NCBI GenBank assembly: GCA_011389815.1
Contig: JAABTP010000025.1
Location: forward strand, 1-37,827
Source of the DNA: Desulfobulbaceae bacterium
GTDB lineage: Bacteria > Desulfobacterota > Desulfobulbia > Desulfobulbales > Desulfobulbaceae
Direction: 5' to 3'
DNA: 37,827 bases
Positions 1 to 7,254 of the stretch are shown piece by piece. The notes below the pieces were generated by a model. That model searched no databases. It worked only from the letters and a program-made list of their open reading frames with translations, and had not been told where the DNA came from. The position numbers were made by a program, and so were the translations under genes. Each line of letters begins with the position of its first letter. Within the stretch, counting starts at the first letter, position 1.

Positions 1-39
1 AATAAAAAATGTTTACGAAAATATTTTTGTTCAACTATG

Positions 40-477
40 CTATTTCAGCATTTGAGAGGGGTTCGGGAATTGCTGAATGACAACAAACTCGTCACTCCCA
101 ACCCGATAAATTTTTTGCTTTGGATAAGTAGCTCTTAACTTGTTAGCAATATCGACGAGAATTTCGTCACCGGCAGGAAGACCATTTATATCAATAAATC
201 TTTTAAAATTATCAATATCTATACACAAGAAACGTTCTTGATAAAGACTATGGTCTTTCCAATCTTCTCCACATGTAGCACGGTTAATATCCTGTCTTAA
301 TTGGCTACTTGTACCGCATTTAGTTAAACTGTCAGTGTCATAACCAGGGTGGCAACGTTGCATGAGGTGTTGGATAATTACTTGCTGGACATGCTCAGAA
401 ACATTATAAGATAAATAATCCTCCTGAATATGATCAAGAAAATCTTTATACAATTTCCCAGGAATTTCGATTTGCAT
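40..477 (-). CDS. Short, C-terminally clipped GGDEF-domain protein
   Basis: A 145-residue protein. Residues about 1-45 form an unrecognised helical N-terminus. Residues about 48-135 match the first half of a diguanylate cyclase (GGDEF) fold, with the metal and substrate region DIDNFKRFIDINGLPAGDE and the signature loop as VGSDEF instead of GGDEF. The chain stops only about 17 residues after the signature, whereas a full domain runs on for another 60-70 residues. Catalytic c-di-GMP synthesis is therefore unlikely unless the product works as a binding or regulatory module. Stop codons follow in the 39 bases to the window edge, so no continuation is visible. It may be a decayed remnant. The family call is good; the functional state is inferred. 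Confidence 0.7.
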   Translation of the reverse strand: MQIEIPGKLYKDFLDHIQEDYLSYNVSEHVQQVIIQHLMQRCHPGYDTDSLTKCGTSSQLRQDINRATCGEDWKDHSLYQERFLCIDIDNFKRFIDINGLPAGDEILVDIANKLRATYPKQKIYRVGSDEFVVIQQFPNPSQMLK

Positions 478-537
478 TAATTTTATTTATTGCACTTAAC
501 CAGTATTTATAAGTGGTGATTTTCCATGCTATCGACT

Positions 538-835
538 TTACAACTCCTTATTTGTTACCAACAACCTTCTCTTGTTAACTAACGCTCCTTCGTTGATTAA
601 CAACAACCTTTTGTTGGTAGCAAACAACCTTCTGTCAGGAGCAAACACTCCTTCGTTGATTATCAAACACCTTCTGTTTGTAACAAATAACCTTCTCTTG
701 ATAATAAACAACCTTTTGTTAGCAACAAACAACTCCTTGTTTGTTACCAAACACCTTTTGTTGATAGCAAACGTTCCTTCGCTGTTTAACAAAACTCCTT
801 CGTTGATTAACAACAACCTTTTGTTTGCGAACAAA
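538..835. repeat. Degenerate 21-bp tandem repeat array of mini-hairpins
   Basis: About 13-14 imperfect units of 21 bp, each roughly AACAACCTTCTGTTGATAAC. Many units contain a small inverted repeat around a CCTT or CCTTC core; the clearest is CAACAA-CCTT-TTGTTG at 601-616. A 31-nt stretch at 585-615 recurs exactly at 795-825, a distance of 210 bp or ten periods. A 13-nt part of it recurs at 648-660, three periods away. Because the period is a multiple of three, both strands stay open and would encode heptapeptide repeats. Neither has a good start (only TTG) or a ribosome-binding site, so I treat the array as non-coding. Confidence 0.85.
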
Positions 836-848
836 AAGCATCGCTTTT
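834..848. other. Small hairpin closing the repeat array
   Basis: AAAAGC-ATC-GCTTTT is a perfect 6-bp stem with a 3-nt loop immediately after the last repeat unit. It could act as a weak terminator, or may just be a diverged unit. Confidence 0.4.
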
Positions 849-1178
849 CTCATGATTTGTAAGCAAAACCTATCCAATATCCCTACAACAATGCTCCCAA
901 CGAAAGGACAAACTCCCTGAAGCGATAGTCAAAACACTTTATCTAGCGCATGCCTTGAAAAAATTCAAGAAACGAATTACAACGATCCAGTTTATCCCCT
1001 GACAAAAAACCTCCTCCAAAATTCATGCAGAAATCCTTCGCAAAAAAACAAGATACAGTTTATGAACAGACAGTAACGCTGAACAAATCTTCCAGCCGCT
1101 TGGTTCCCGCCGGACGAGCACAACAAGTTCGAGCGACCCAGGGCGGTCAATAACCTCATTCAATACAGAACAAAAAAT
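849..1178. other. Gene-free leader region upstream of ettA
   Basis: About 330 bases between the hairpin array and ettA. I see no convincing coding region, no strong sigma-70 promoter and no clear terminator. The promoter of ettA should lie here. The bases just before the ettA start are A-rich and lack a recognisable Shine-Dalgarno sequence. Confidence 0.5.
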
Positions 1179-2864
1179 ATGGCACAAGAAGCGAATAAAA
1201 TCATCTATTCGATGATTAAGGTCAGTAAAAAGTATAAGGACCAGGTGGTCATCAAGGATATCTCCCTCTCCTATTTCTACGGCGCCAAGATCGGTGTCTT
1301 GGGCCTGAACGGCTCGGGTAAGAGTACCCTGCTCCGTATCCTGGCAGGCAAGGACAAGGAATTTGAGGGCGAGAGCCTTCTTTCCGAGGGTTTTACCGTG
1401 GACATGCTGGAGCAGGAGCCAGAGCTTGACCCGGACAAGACCGTGCGGGATATTGTCGAGCAGGGCGTGCAGGGGATTGTTGATCTGCTGGAAGAATATA
1501 ACCAGATCAATGCCAAATTTGCCGAACCCATGGACGACGATGCCATGCAGTCCTTGATTGACCGCCAGGGCGAGGTGCAGGACCAGCTGGATGCTGCTGA
1601 TGCCTGGAACCTGGACAGCCGCCTGGAAATGGCTATGGATGCCCTGCGCTGTCCCCCTGCTGAGGCCAGAATCGGAGTTCTCTCCGGTGGTGAAAAACGC
1701 CGGGTGGCCCTGTGTCGCATCCTGCTCAAAAAGCCGGATATCCTCCTCCTGGATGAACCCACCAACCATCTGGATGCTGAGTCCGTGGCCTGGCTGGAGC
1801 ATCATCTCCAACGCTACGAGGGAACAGTCATCGCGGTGACCCATGATCGTTATTTTTTGGATAACGTGGCTGGTTGGATTCTGGAGCTTGATCGGGGGCG
1901 CGGTATACCCTGGAAGGGCAACTATTCCTCCTGGCTGGAGCAGAAACAGAAGCGTCTGGCTCAGGAAGAGAAAAAGGAGAGCGAGCGACAGCGCACTCTG
2001 CAACGGGAGCTGGAATGGATTCGCATGAGTCCCAAGGGACGGCATGCCAAGGCCAAGGCCCGTATTAATCAATACGAGCAACTCCTTAATCAGGATACCT
2101 CTGAGCGGGTGCAGAAGCTGGAGATCTACATTCCGCCCGGTCCCCGCTTGGGCAAGGTGGTTATTGAGGGCGAGGGGATCAGCAAGAGCTATGGTGATCG
2201 TATCCTGGTGGAGGATCTTTCCTTTTCTTTGCCGCCGGGCGGGATCGTTGGTATTGTCGGCCCCAATGGTGCGGGCAAGACCACCCTCTTTCGGATGATC
2301 ACTGGTCAGGAAGAGCCGGATGAGGGGAGTATCCGCATCGGCGAGACCGTGAAGCTCTGCTATGTGGATCAGAGCCGTGATAATCTTGATCCCGATAAAA
2401 CCATCTTTGAGACCATCTCCGAGGGCCAGGATACCATCTGGCTGGGTACCCAGGAGATCAATGCCCGTGCTTATGTGGCCAAGTTCAACTTCAGCGGCTC
2501 TGCCCAGCAGAATAAGGTCTCAGAGATCTCCGGTGGTCAGCGTAATCGGGTCCATCTTGCCATGATGCTCAAAGAGGGCGGGAATGTTTTACTGCTTGAT
2601 GAGCCGACCAATGATCTGGATGTCAACACCCTGCGCGCTCTGGAAGAGGCCCTGGAGAATTACGGCGGTTGCGCGGTTATCATCAGCCATGACCGTTGGT
2701 TTCTTGATCGCCTTGCCACCCATATCATGGCCTTTGAGGGCGATTCCAAGGTGGTCTGGTTTGAGGGTAATTACTCGGAATATGAACAGGATTATAAAAA
2801 GCGGATGGGCGCGGAAGCAGATCAGCCCCATCGGATTCGCTATCGCAGCTTGACCAGGGATTAG
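1179..2864 (+). CDS. ettA: Energy-dependent translational throttle protein EttA (ABC-F ATPase)
   Basis: A 561-residue ABC-F protein, close to the 555 residues of E. coli EttA. It is a soluble, ribosome-associated ATPase that gates entry into the elongation cycle according to ATP/ADP state. Two ABC domains are visible. The first has Walker A GLNGSGKST (residues 42-50), signature LSGGEKRRVAL and Walker B ILLLDEPTNHLD. The second has GPNGAGKTT, ISGGQRNRVHLA and LLLDEPTNDLD. Between them lies the charged P-site tRNA-interaction linker (WLEQKQKRLAQEEKKESERQ and onward). No transmembrane segments are present, as expected for ABC-F. The ATG at 1179 starts exactly where the family starts (MAQEANKIIYSM). 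A 23-nt piece of the 3' part (2715-2737) is duplicated downstream at 3663-3685. Confidence 0.95.
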   Translation: MAQEANKIIYSMIKVSKKYKDQVVIKDISLSYFYGAKIGVLGLNGSGKSTLLRILAGKDKEFEGESLLSEGFTVDMLEQEPELDPDKTVRDIVEQGVQGIVDLLEEYNQINAKFAEPMDDDAMQSLIDRQGEVQDQLDAADAWNLDSRLEMAMDALRCPPAEARIGVLSGGEKRRVALCRILLKKPDILLLDEPTNHLDAESVAWLEHHLQRYEGTVIAVTHDRYFLDNVAGWILELDRGRGIPWKGNYSSWLEQKQKRLAQEEKKESERQRTLQRELEWIRMSPKGRHAKAKARINQYEQLLNQDTSERVQKLEIYIPPGPRLGKVVIEGEGISKSYGDRILVEDLSFSLPPGGIVGIVGPNGAGKTTLFRMITGQEEPDEGSIRIGETVKLCYVDQSRDNLDPDKTIFETISEGQDTIWLGTQEINARAYVAKFNFSGSAQQNKVSEISGGQRNRVHLAMMLKEGGNVLLLDEPTNDLDVNTLRALEEALENYGGCAVIISHDRWFLDRLATHIMAFEGDSKVVWFEGNYSEYEQDYKKRMGAEADQPHRIRYRSLTRD

Positions 2865-2956
2865 GGCGTTACCGAAAAAATAAGCCTTGAAGAAGTACTG
2901 GCGGCTGTTTGCAAAGAGGGCAGCTATAAAGATATGGGTTATATGTATTTTGCTCA

Positions 2957-2996
2957 TTGACATGAATCTGGCTACTGTCTATCATTATGCTAGACA
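2957..2996 (+). promoter_or_regulatory. Sigma-70-like promoter with overlapping operator for the relB/yafQ-type operon
   Basis: A consensus -35 TTGACA (2957-2962), a 17-bp spacer and -10 TATCAT (2980-2985) lie 41 bp upstream of the antitoxin start. An inverted repeat TGTCTA-N9-TAGACA (2976-2996) covers the -10 box. This is where an autoregulating RelB/DinJ-type antitoxin would be expected to bind. Promoter elements and palindrome are seen directly; autoregulation is inferred from the family. Confidence 0.7.
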
Positions 2997-3026
2997 ATAT
3001 CTCCATTCTTCATCAGAGAGGACATT

Positions 3027-3284
3027 ATGGCAAAAACAGCAATGGCCCACGCTCGGCTCTCACCGGAAGTAAAAGAACAGGCAGAAAGCATCTTAAAAGA
3101 ACTCGGCATTTCCATTTCAACAGCGTATGAACTCTTTTACCGCCAGATCATAGCGTATAACGGATTGCCTTTTGATGTTAGGATTCCCACAGAAGAAACT
3201 GCTCAGGCTATGCAGGATGCCCGAGACGGCAAAGGAACACTGTACAGCAATGTGCAGGATATGCTGACTGACTGCGAAGAATAA
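3027..3284 (+). CDS. RelB/DinJ-family antitoxin
   Basis: An 85-residue antitoxin. The N-terminal half (residues about 5-48) is a ribbon-helix-helix DNA-binding domain of RelB/DinJ type: ARLSPEVKEQAESILKELG, then ISISTAYELFYRQIIAYNGLPFDV. The C-terminal tail should wrap the toxin. A GAGAGG Shine-Dalgarno sits 5-6 bases before the ATG. The TAA stop shares one base with the toxin ATG (TAATG), the usual translational coupling. A palindrome overlapping the upstream promoter fits autorepression. It neutralises the adjacent YafQ-like RNase. Confidence 0.92.
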   Translation: MAKTAMAHARLSPEVKEQAESILKELGISISTAYELFYRQIIAYNGLPFDVRIPTEETAQAMQDARDGKGTLYSNVQDMLTDCEE

Positions 3285-3556
3285 TGCTTCCCATCCGACC
3301 GACAACACGATTCAAGAAGGATCTGAAAAGAGCAATTAAACAGGGTCGTGATCTCCAAAAACTCCAGGATATTCTTGAACAGCTTGCTATTCCGGAACCA
3401 CTTCCTCCCACCTGCAGAGACCATAAACTCAAAGGTGTCTGGCAGGATTTTCGGGAATGTCATATTCAACCGGATTGGCTCCTGATCTATACAATCACTG
3501 ATTTTGAACTCCGACCGGCACGTCTTGGTACTCATGCTGAACTCTTCAACAAGTAG
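3284..3556 (+). CDS. YafQ-family mRNA interferase toxin
   Basis: A 90-residue RelE-superfamily toxin of the YafQ branch, a ribosome-dependent endoribonuclease. All residues known to matter in E. coli YafQ have equivalents at a constant offset of three: H47, H60, D64, W65, H84 and F88, within KGVWQDFRECHIQPDWLLIY and the C-terminal HAELF. The protein is full length, so it should be active when its antitoxin is lost. It is translationally coupled to the RelB-type gene upstream. The module sits between ettA and a short duplicated ettA segment, which suggests local insertion or rearrangement. Confidence 0.92.
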   Translation: MLPIRPTTRFKKDLKRAIKQGRDLQKLQDILEQLAIPEPLPPTCRDHKLKGVWQDFRECHIQPDWLLIYTITDFELRPARLGTHAELFNK

Positions 3557-3582
3557 GTTGGTCGAAAAAAACAAAATCTGCC

Positions 3583-3600
3583 AGGGTAAAACGTACCCTC
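3583..3600 (+). terminator. Weak terminator-like hairpin after the toxin gene
   Basis: AGGGTA-AAACG-TACCCT forms a 6-bp stem followed by a short CTTT. It lies 27 bp after the yafQ-like stop. The U tract is short, so termination efficiency is doubtful. Confidence 0.4.
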
Positions 3601-3662
3601 TTTAACGCACAAACCTAAGCCGATCAATCTGATTCAGGCCTGACTCCATGCTGGCCCAGCAA

Positions 3663-3685
3663 GCCACCCATATCATGGCCTTTGA
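3663..3685. repeat. 23-nt exact copy of an internal ettA segment
   Basis: Bases 3663-3685 are identical to 2715-2737 inside ettA (coding ATHIMAF). The match is flanked on its left by a 14-nt match (3650-3663) to 4201-4214 inside hoxF. The two matches meet at 3663, as if short segments of both neighbouring genes had been joined. It lies just upstream of the metallochaperone gene and may be the scar of a rearrangement involving the toxin-antitoxin module. Confidence 0.75.
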
Positions 3686-3713
3686 ATGTATAACCTCAAC
3701 AAAGGAGAACCCT

Positions 3714-3923
3714 ATGACTGATCAATCATCCTACACCCTCAAGGTAGAAGGCATGAGCTGCAAACATTGCGAAGCTACTGTTACCGAGGCAGCCCGGTCT
3801 GTTGCTGGCGTAACAGCCGCCAACGTCGACCTGGAAGCCGGCAAGGTCACCGTGCAAGGTGGTGAGCCGGAGGCCGTGATACAGGCCATCACCGAGGCAG
3901 GCTACACCGCCAGCTTACCCTAA
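3714..3923 (+). CDS. CopZ-like heavy-metal-associated (HMA) domain metallochaperone
   Basis: A 69-residue single HMA domain (ferredoxin-like beta-alpha-beta-beta-alpha-beta fold) with the metal-binding motif GMSCKHC, two cysteines in CxxC. Small free-standing HMA proteins usually bind Cu(I) and hand it to P1B ATPases or regulators. I chose the ATG at 3714 because an AGGAGA Shine-Dalgarno sits 5-6 bases upstream and the HMA fold begins soon after. The frame is open further upstream, but that part is the duplicated ettA/hoxF-like junction. No copper ATPase or CueR-like regulator is present in the window, so the partner is unknown. Confidence 0.9.
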   Translation: MTDQSSYTLKVEGMSCKHCEATVTEAARSVAGVTAANVDLEAGKVTVQGGEPEAVIQAITEAGYTASLP

Positions 3924-3940
3924 CTTATCAAATTTGATGA

Positions 3941-3962
3941 GGGCCTGTTTCCATACAGGCCC
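3941..3962 (+). terminator. Hairpin between the metallochaperone gene and hoxF
   Basis: GGGCCTG-N8-CAGGCCC is a perfect 7-bp GC-rich stem 17 bp after the stop codon. It lacks a T run, so it may act as a terminator or processing hairpin rather than a classical Rho-independent terminator. Confidence 0.45.
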
Positions 3963-4019
3963 AGGCAATAGGTCTGAACCGCGATTTACCCCAGATATTT
4001 TTTTTGCAAAATAAAAGAA

Positions 4020-4033
4020 GCATGGTACCATGC
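4020..4033. promoter_or_regulatory. Perfect 14-bp palindrome upstream of hoxF, candidate operator
   Basis: GCATGGTACCATGC is a perfect palindrome 39 bp before the hoxF start codon. Its position in the leader of the hydrogenase operon suggests a binding site for a dimeric regulator. No regulator gene is adjacent, so the role is inferred from symmetry and position only. Confidence 0.4.
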
Positions 4034-4072
4034 GGTAAGCTTTTCAAGCCATTCTTCAACAGGGAGAACTTT

Positions 4073-5914
4073 ATGTCCGAACACATTGCCGCTATTTCAG
4101 ATATTGCTGCAAAGTATGATAACGACCCGAACCGCCTGCTCGACATACTCATTGATGTGCAGGCCCAGGAGCGTTGCGTCACTGATGATGTTACCCGGCA
4201 GCTGGCCCAGCAAGTGGGACTGTCCTGGGCTGATATCCACCAAACTGTTTCCTTTTATCATTTCCTTTCCGAGACACCACGCGGGGAATACACTATCTAC
4301 CTCAATAATGGCCCGGTTGCCATTATGCAGGGCTATGAAGAGGTTGCTGCCGCTTTCAGCGAGGCCGCAGGCTGTTCCATTGATTCTGTAACAGAAGATG
4401 GACGTATCGGCCTCTTTGTCACAGCAGACATCGGCATGGGCGATCAAGAGATCGCCGCCTTGATCAACAGGGTTGTCTTTACCTGCCTGACCCCGGAAAA
4501 GGCCCGTGCCTTGGTCAAAGATATGCAGGAAGGCTTGTCTGTCCAGGACATGGCCAGAAAACACAGAGAATATGGGGACGGGAATAATAGCCTCCCTGCT
4601 ATCCATTCTATGGTCCGCAATAATATCCAAAAGGCTGGACCAGTATGTTTAGGCCCATATGAAGTTGGGGTTGCCCTGCGAAAATGCGCTACGCAATCCC
4701 CGGAAGATATTCTTTCCCAGATCAAAGCCTCCAAGCTACGGGGACGGGGCGGGGCCGGTTTCCCCACGGCCATGAAATGGGAATTCTGCGCCAAGGCCCA
4801 AGGGCCGGAACGCTGCGTGGTCGCCAATGCCGATGAAGGCGAACCCGGCACCTTTAAGGATCGGGTGCTGCTCACCGAACGGGCAGAACTCCTCTTTGAA
4901 GGCATGGCTATCTGTGCCTATGCGGTCGGGGCCACAACCGGTTCCCTGTATCTGCGCGGAGAATACACCTATCTCAGGGAATATCTGGAACAGGTGCTGG
5001 AGCAGATGCGCGCCGATAACCTGCTGGGTAAAGATATTGCAGGCAAGGCAGGCTTTGATTTTGACATCCGGGTGCAGCTGGGCGCTGGCTCTTATGTCTG
5101 CGGCGAAGAATCCGCCCTGCTGGAATCTGCTGAAGGCAAACGGGGCGAGCCAAGAAACCGCCCTCCCTTCCCGGCCCAAAGCGGTTACCGGGCAATGCCC
5201 ACGGTCATTGATAATGTGGAGACCCTTGCCTCGGCAGCCCAGATCATTGATAAGGGGGCTGACTGGTTCAGCAATATGGGCACTGAGGAATCCACTGGCA
5301 CCAAGGTGCTGTCCATCTCCGGAGACTGCGACCGGCCCGGCATCTACGAGGTCGAGTTTGGTATCACCATTGGTGAACTGCTGGATATGGCCGGTGCCAG
5401 AGATCCACAGGCCGTGCAGGTGGGTGGCCCTTCCGGGCATTGCCTCAATGCTGACGCCAGGGACACCATGATCAGCTTTGAGGGCTGCTCCTCAGCCGGT
5501 GCAATCATCATCATTGGAAAGCAACATGATCTGCTGGCCATTATTGATAATTTTATGGAGTTTTTCACGGACGAGTCCTGCGGCTCTTGTGGCCCCTGCC
5601 GGTCCGGTACCTGGATGTTGCGCAATACCCTGCGCCGCATCAGGCAGGGTCAGGGCACGCGGGAAGATCTCACATCCATGCGCCAGTTGAGTGAAGTCAT
5701 GAAAAAAACCACCAAATGTGGTTTGGGCCATACTGCGCCCCATCCTATCCTCAATACTATGGATAATTTTCCCCATCTCTATGAGGCCCTGATCCCTGAA
5801 CAGAGTGATATCCGGGTCTTTGACCTGGAGGCTTCGATCAAGGCAGCCAATGCTGCGGTGGGCAGAACATCAGCGTCCAAGGAGACCAGGGAGAAAGAGG
5901 AGGAACAGTTATGA
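4073..5914 (+). CDS. hoxF: NAD-reducing hydrogenase diaphorase subunit HoxF (NuoE-like/NuoF fusion)
   Basis: A 613-residue diaphorase subunit of the cytoplasmic group 3d NAD-reducing [NiFe]-hydrogenase. It exchanges electrons between NAD(H) and the iron-sulfur chain through FMN. Residues about 1-145 form a NuoE-like domain whose usual four [2Fe-2S] cysteines are absent (the first site reads YLNNGPVAIMQGY). The same loss is known in HoxF of Cupriavidus necator. The NuoF part carries the FMN/NAD motif RGRGGAGFP (223-231), NADEGEPGTFKDR (252-264), GAGSYVCGEES, and [4Fe-4S] ligands C503, C506, C509 and C549. The ATG at 4073 has an AGGGAG Shine-Dalgarno; an in-frame upstream start is possible but adds 23 unrelated residues. 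It overlaps hoxU by 4 bp (ATGA). Confidence 0.95.
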   Translation: MSEHIAAISDIAAKYDNDPNRLLDILIDVQAQERCVTDDVTRQLAQQVGLSWADIHQTVSFYHFLSETPRGEYTIYLNNGPVAIMQGYEEVAAAFSEAAGCSIDSVTEDGRIGLFVTADIGMGDQEIAALINRVVFTCLTPEKARALVKDMQEGLSVQDMARKHREYGDGNNSLPAIHSMVRNNIQKAGPVCLGPYEVGVALRKCATQSPEDILSQIKASKLRGRGGAGFPTAMKWEFCAKAQGPERCVVANADEGEPGTFKDRVLLTERAELLFEGMAICAYAVGATTGSLYLRGEYTYLREYLEQVLEQMRADNLLGKDIAGKAGFDFDIRVQLGAGSYVCGEESALLESAEGKRGEPRNRPPFPAQSGYRAMPTVIDNVETLASAAQIIDKGADWFSNMGTEESTGTKVLSISGDCDRPGIYEVEFGITIGELLDMAGARDPQAVQVGGPSGHCLNADARDTMISFEGCSSAGAIIIIGKQHDLLAIIDNFMEFFTDESCGSCGPCRSGTWMLRNTLRRIRQGQGTREDLTSMRQLSEVMKKTTKCGLGHTAPHPILNTMDNFPHLYEALIPEQSDIRVFDLEASIKAANAAVGRTSASKETREKEEEQL

Positions 5915-6675
5915 GTGAAACGATTGAAACATCAAGTGAGACAATTACCCTAACCATTGACGGACAGGAAATCCAGGCAAAGACAGGCCAAACCATCCTC
6001 CAGGCTGCCTGTGAAAACGGTATATATATTCCCACCCTTTGCGCCCTGCATGCAGACAAGGAAAACGGGCTGAAATCGGATATTGCCCCAGGAACCTGCC
6101 GCATCTGCACGGTCAGGGTGAACGGTCGTACTATGGCGGCTTGCACCACCCCGGTTGCCCAGGATTATATTGTGGAGAATGACACCGAGGAACTCAACGA
6201 CCTGCGCAAAACCATTGTCGAGCTGCTCTTTGTTGAGGGCAATCATTTCTGCCCCTCCTGCGAAAAAAGCGGCTCCTGCGATCTCCAGGCCCTGGCCTAT
6301 CGCTATCAGATGCTCTCGCCCCGATTTCGCTATGCCTTTAGCTCCCGTGAGGTCAATGCCGAGTCTCCTAAACTCCTTTTTGACCGCAACCGCTGTATCC
6401 TCTGCCGACGTTGCGTACTGGCTATCACGACCGAGGACGGGAAACAGCTCTTTGGCTTTACCAAGCGAGGGGATAAAAGCGGGATTATCATGGATGAAGA
6501 GCTGGTCAAAAACATCTCGGAAGAGCAAGCCCAACAGGCTATGCACATCTGTCCGGTAGGAGCGATCATCCGCAAAGAAAAGGGCTTTGACACCCCCTTT
6601 GGTCAGCGGAAATACGATCATAATCCCATCGGTTCGGAGACGGTCTGCACAACCTGCAACGGAGAAAAATCATGA
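5911..6675 (+). CDS. hoxU: NAD-reducing hydrogenase iron-sulfur subunit HoxU
   Basis: A 254-residue electron-wire subunit homologous to the N-terminal part of NuoG. It links the diaphorase (HoxF) to the hydrogenase module (HoxYH). Three cluster sites are readable. The [2Fe-2S] ferredoxin site uses C44, C63, C66 and C78. The histidine-ligated [4Fe-4S] site uses H112, C114, C117 and C123 (GNHFCPSCEKSGSC). A further [4Fe-4S] site uses C162, C165, C168 and C214 (RCILCRRC and HICP). Length and cluster set match HoxU of the C. necator soluble hydrogenase (234 residues) with a slightly longer N-terminus. The start overlaps the hoxF stop and the stop overlaps hoxY, both as ATGA. Confidence 0.95.
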   Translation: MSETIETSSETITLTIDGQEIQAKTGQTILQAACENGIYIPTLCALHADKENGLKSDIAPGTCRICTVRVNGRTMAACTTPVAQDYIVENDTEELNDLRKTIVELLFVEGNHFCPSCEKSGSCDLQALAYRYQMLSPRFRYAFSSREVNAESPKLLFDRNRCILCRRCVLAITTEDGKQLFGFTKRGDKSGIIMDEELVKNISEEQAQQAMHICPVGAIIRKEKGFDTPFGQRKYDHNPIGSETVCTTCNGEKS

Positions 6676-7223
6676 AGAAACCGATTATTGCCACTGCTTC
6701 CCTGGCAGGCTGCTTCGGCTGTCACATGTCTTTTCTTGACATAGATGAACGCATTCTTGATCTTGTCGAGTTGGTTCACTGGGGCAAAAGCCCGATTAAC
6801 GATATCAAGACCTTTGAGCAGGACTGTGATATCGCGTTGATTGAAGGCGGATGCTGCAATGATGAGCATATCCATACCCTGCGCGATTTCCGCAAACATT
6901 GCCGTATTCTGGTGGCCGTGGGCGAATGCGCCATCATGGGCGGATTACCAGCCATGCGCAATAATATTCCCATCCAGGAATGTTTGGAAGAAGCCTATCT
7001 GAACAGTCCGTCCACGGCCCAGGCAAACCCGGAGCAAATTCTGCCCAACGATGCAGAACTGCCTGCGTTGTTGGACAAGGTATATCCCTGTCACGAGATT
7101 GTGAAGATGGATTATTTCCTTCCCGGCTGCCCACCCAGGGCTGATCTGATCTACGGGGCATTAACTGCCCTGGTCACTGGTCAGGAAGCGAAACTCCCCT
7201 ATGAAGTCATTAAATTTGATTAA
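6672..7223 (+). CDS. hoxY: NAD-reducing hydrogenase small subunit HoxY
   Basis: A 183-residue [NiFe]-hydrogenase small subunit of the short group 3 type. It has no Tat signal, so the enzyme is cytoplasmic. It holds the proximal [4Fe-4S] cluster through C14, C17, C86 and C153 (CFGCHMS, GECAIMGG, LPGCPPRAD), as in HoxY and NuoB-like proteins. There are no extra cysteines for medial or distal clusters. It pairs with HoxH, encoded 31 bp downstream. The N-terminus starts right at the family start (MKKPIIATASLAGCFGC), supporting the ATG at 6672. Confidence 0.95.
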   Translation: MKKPIIATASLAGCFGCHMSFLDIDERILDLVELVHWGKSPINDIKTFEQDCDIALIEGGCCNDEHIHTLRDFRKHCRILVAVGECAIMGGLPAMRNNIPIQECLEEAYLNSPSTAQANPEQILPNDAELPALLDKVYPCHEIVKMDYFLPGCPPRADLIYGALTALVTGQEAKLPYEVIKFD

Positions 7224-7254
7224 GCAACCCAGGAATCGGAGCTGATAAACCATT

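Noticed and set aside
538-862. Heptapeptide-repeat proteins on either strand of the hairpin array
   Set aside because: Only TTG starts, no Shine-Dalgarno on either strand, and openness of both strands follows from the 21-bp period.
1023-2081. Long minus-strand open frame inside ettA
   Set aside because: It is an antisense shadow of the conserved ettA coding sequence with no start signal or homology; the same applies to the long antisense frames in hoxF, hoxH and acnA.
3648-3713. N-terminal extension of the metallochaperone
   Set aside because: The 22 extra residues derive from duplicated ettA- and hoxF-like sequence, and a good Shine-Dalgarno supports the ATG at 3714.
4004-4072. Longer HoxF start at 4004
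   Set aside because: It adds residues unlike HoxF and crosses the 14-bp palindrome; the ATG at 4073 has a clear Shine-Dalgarno.
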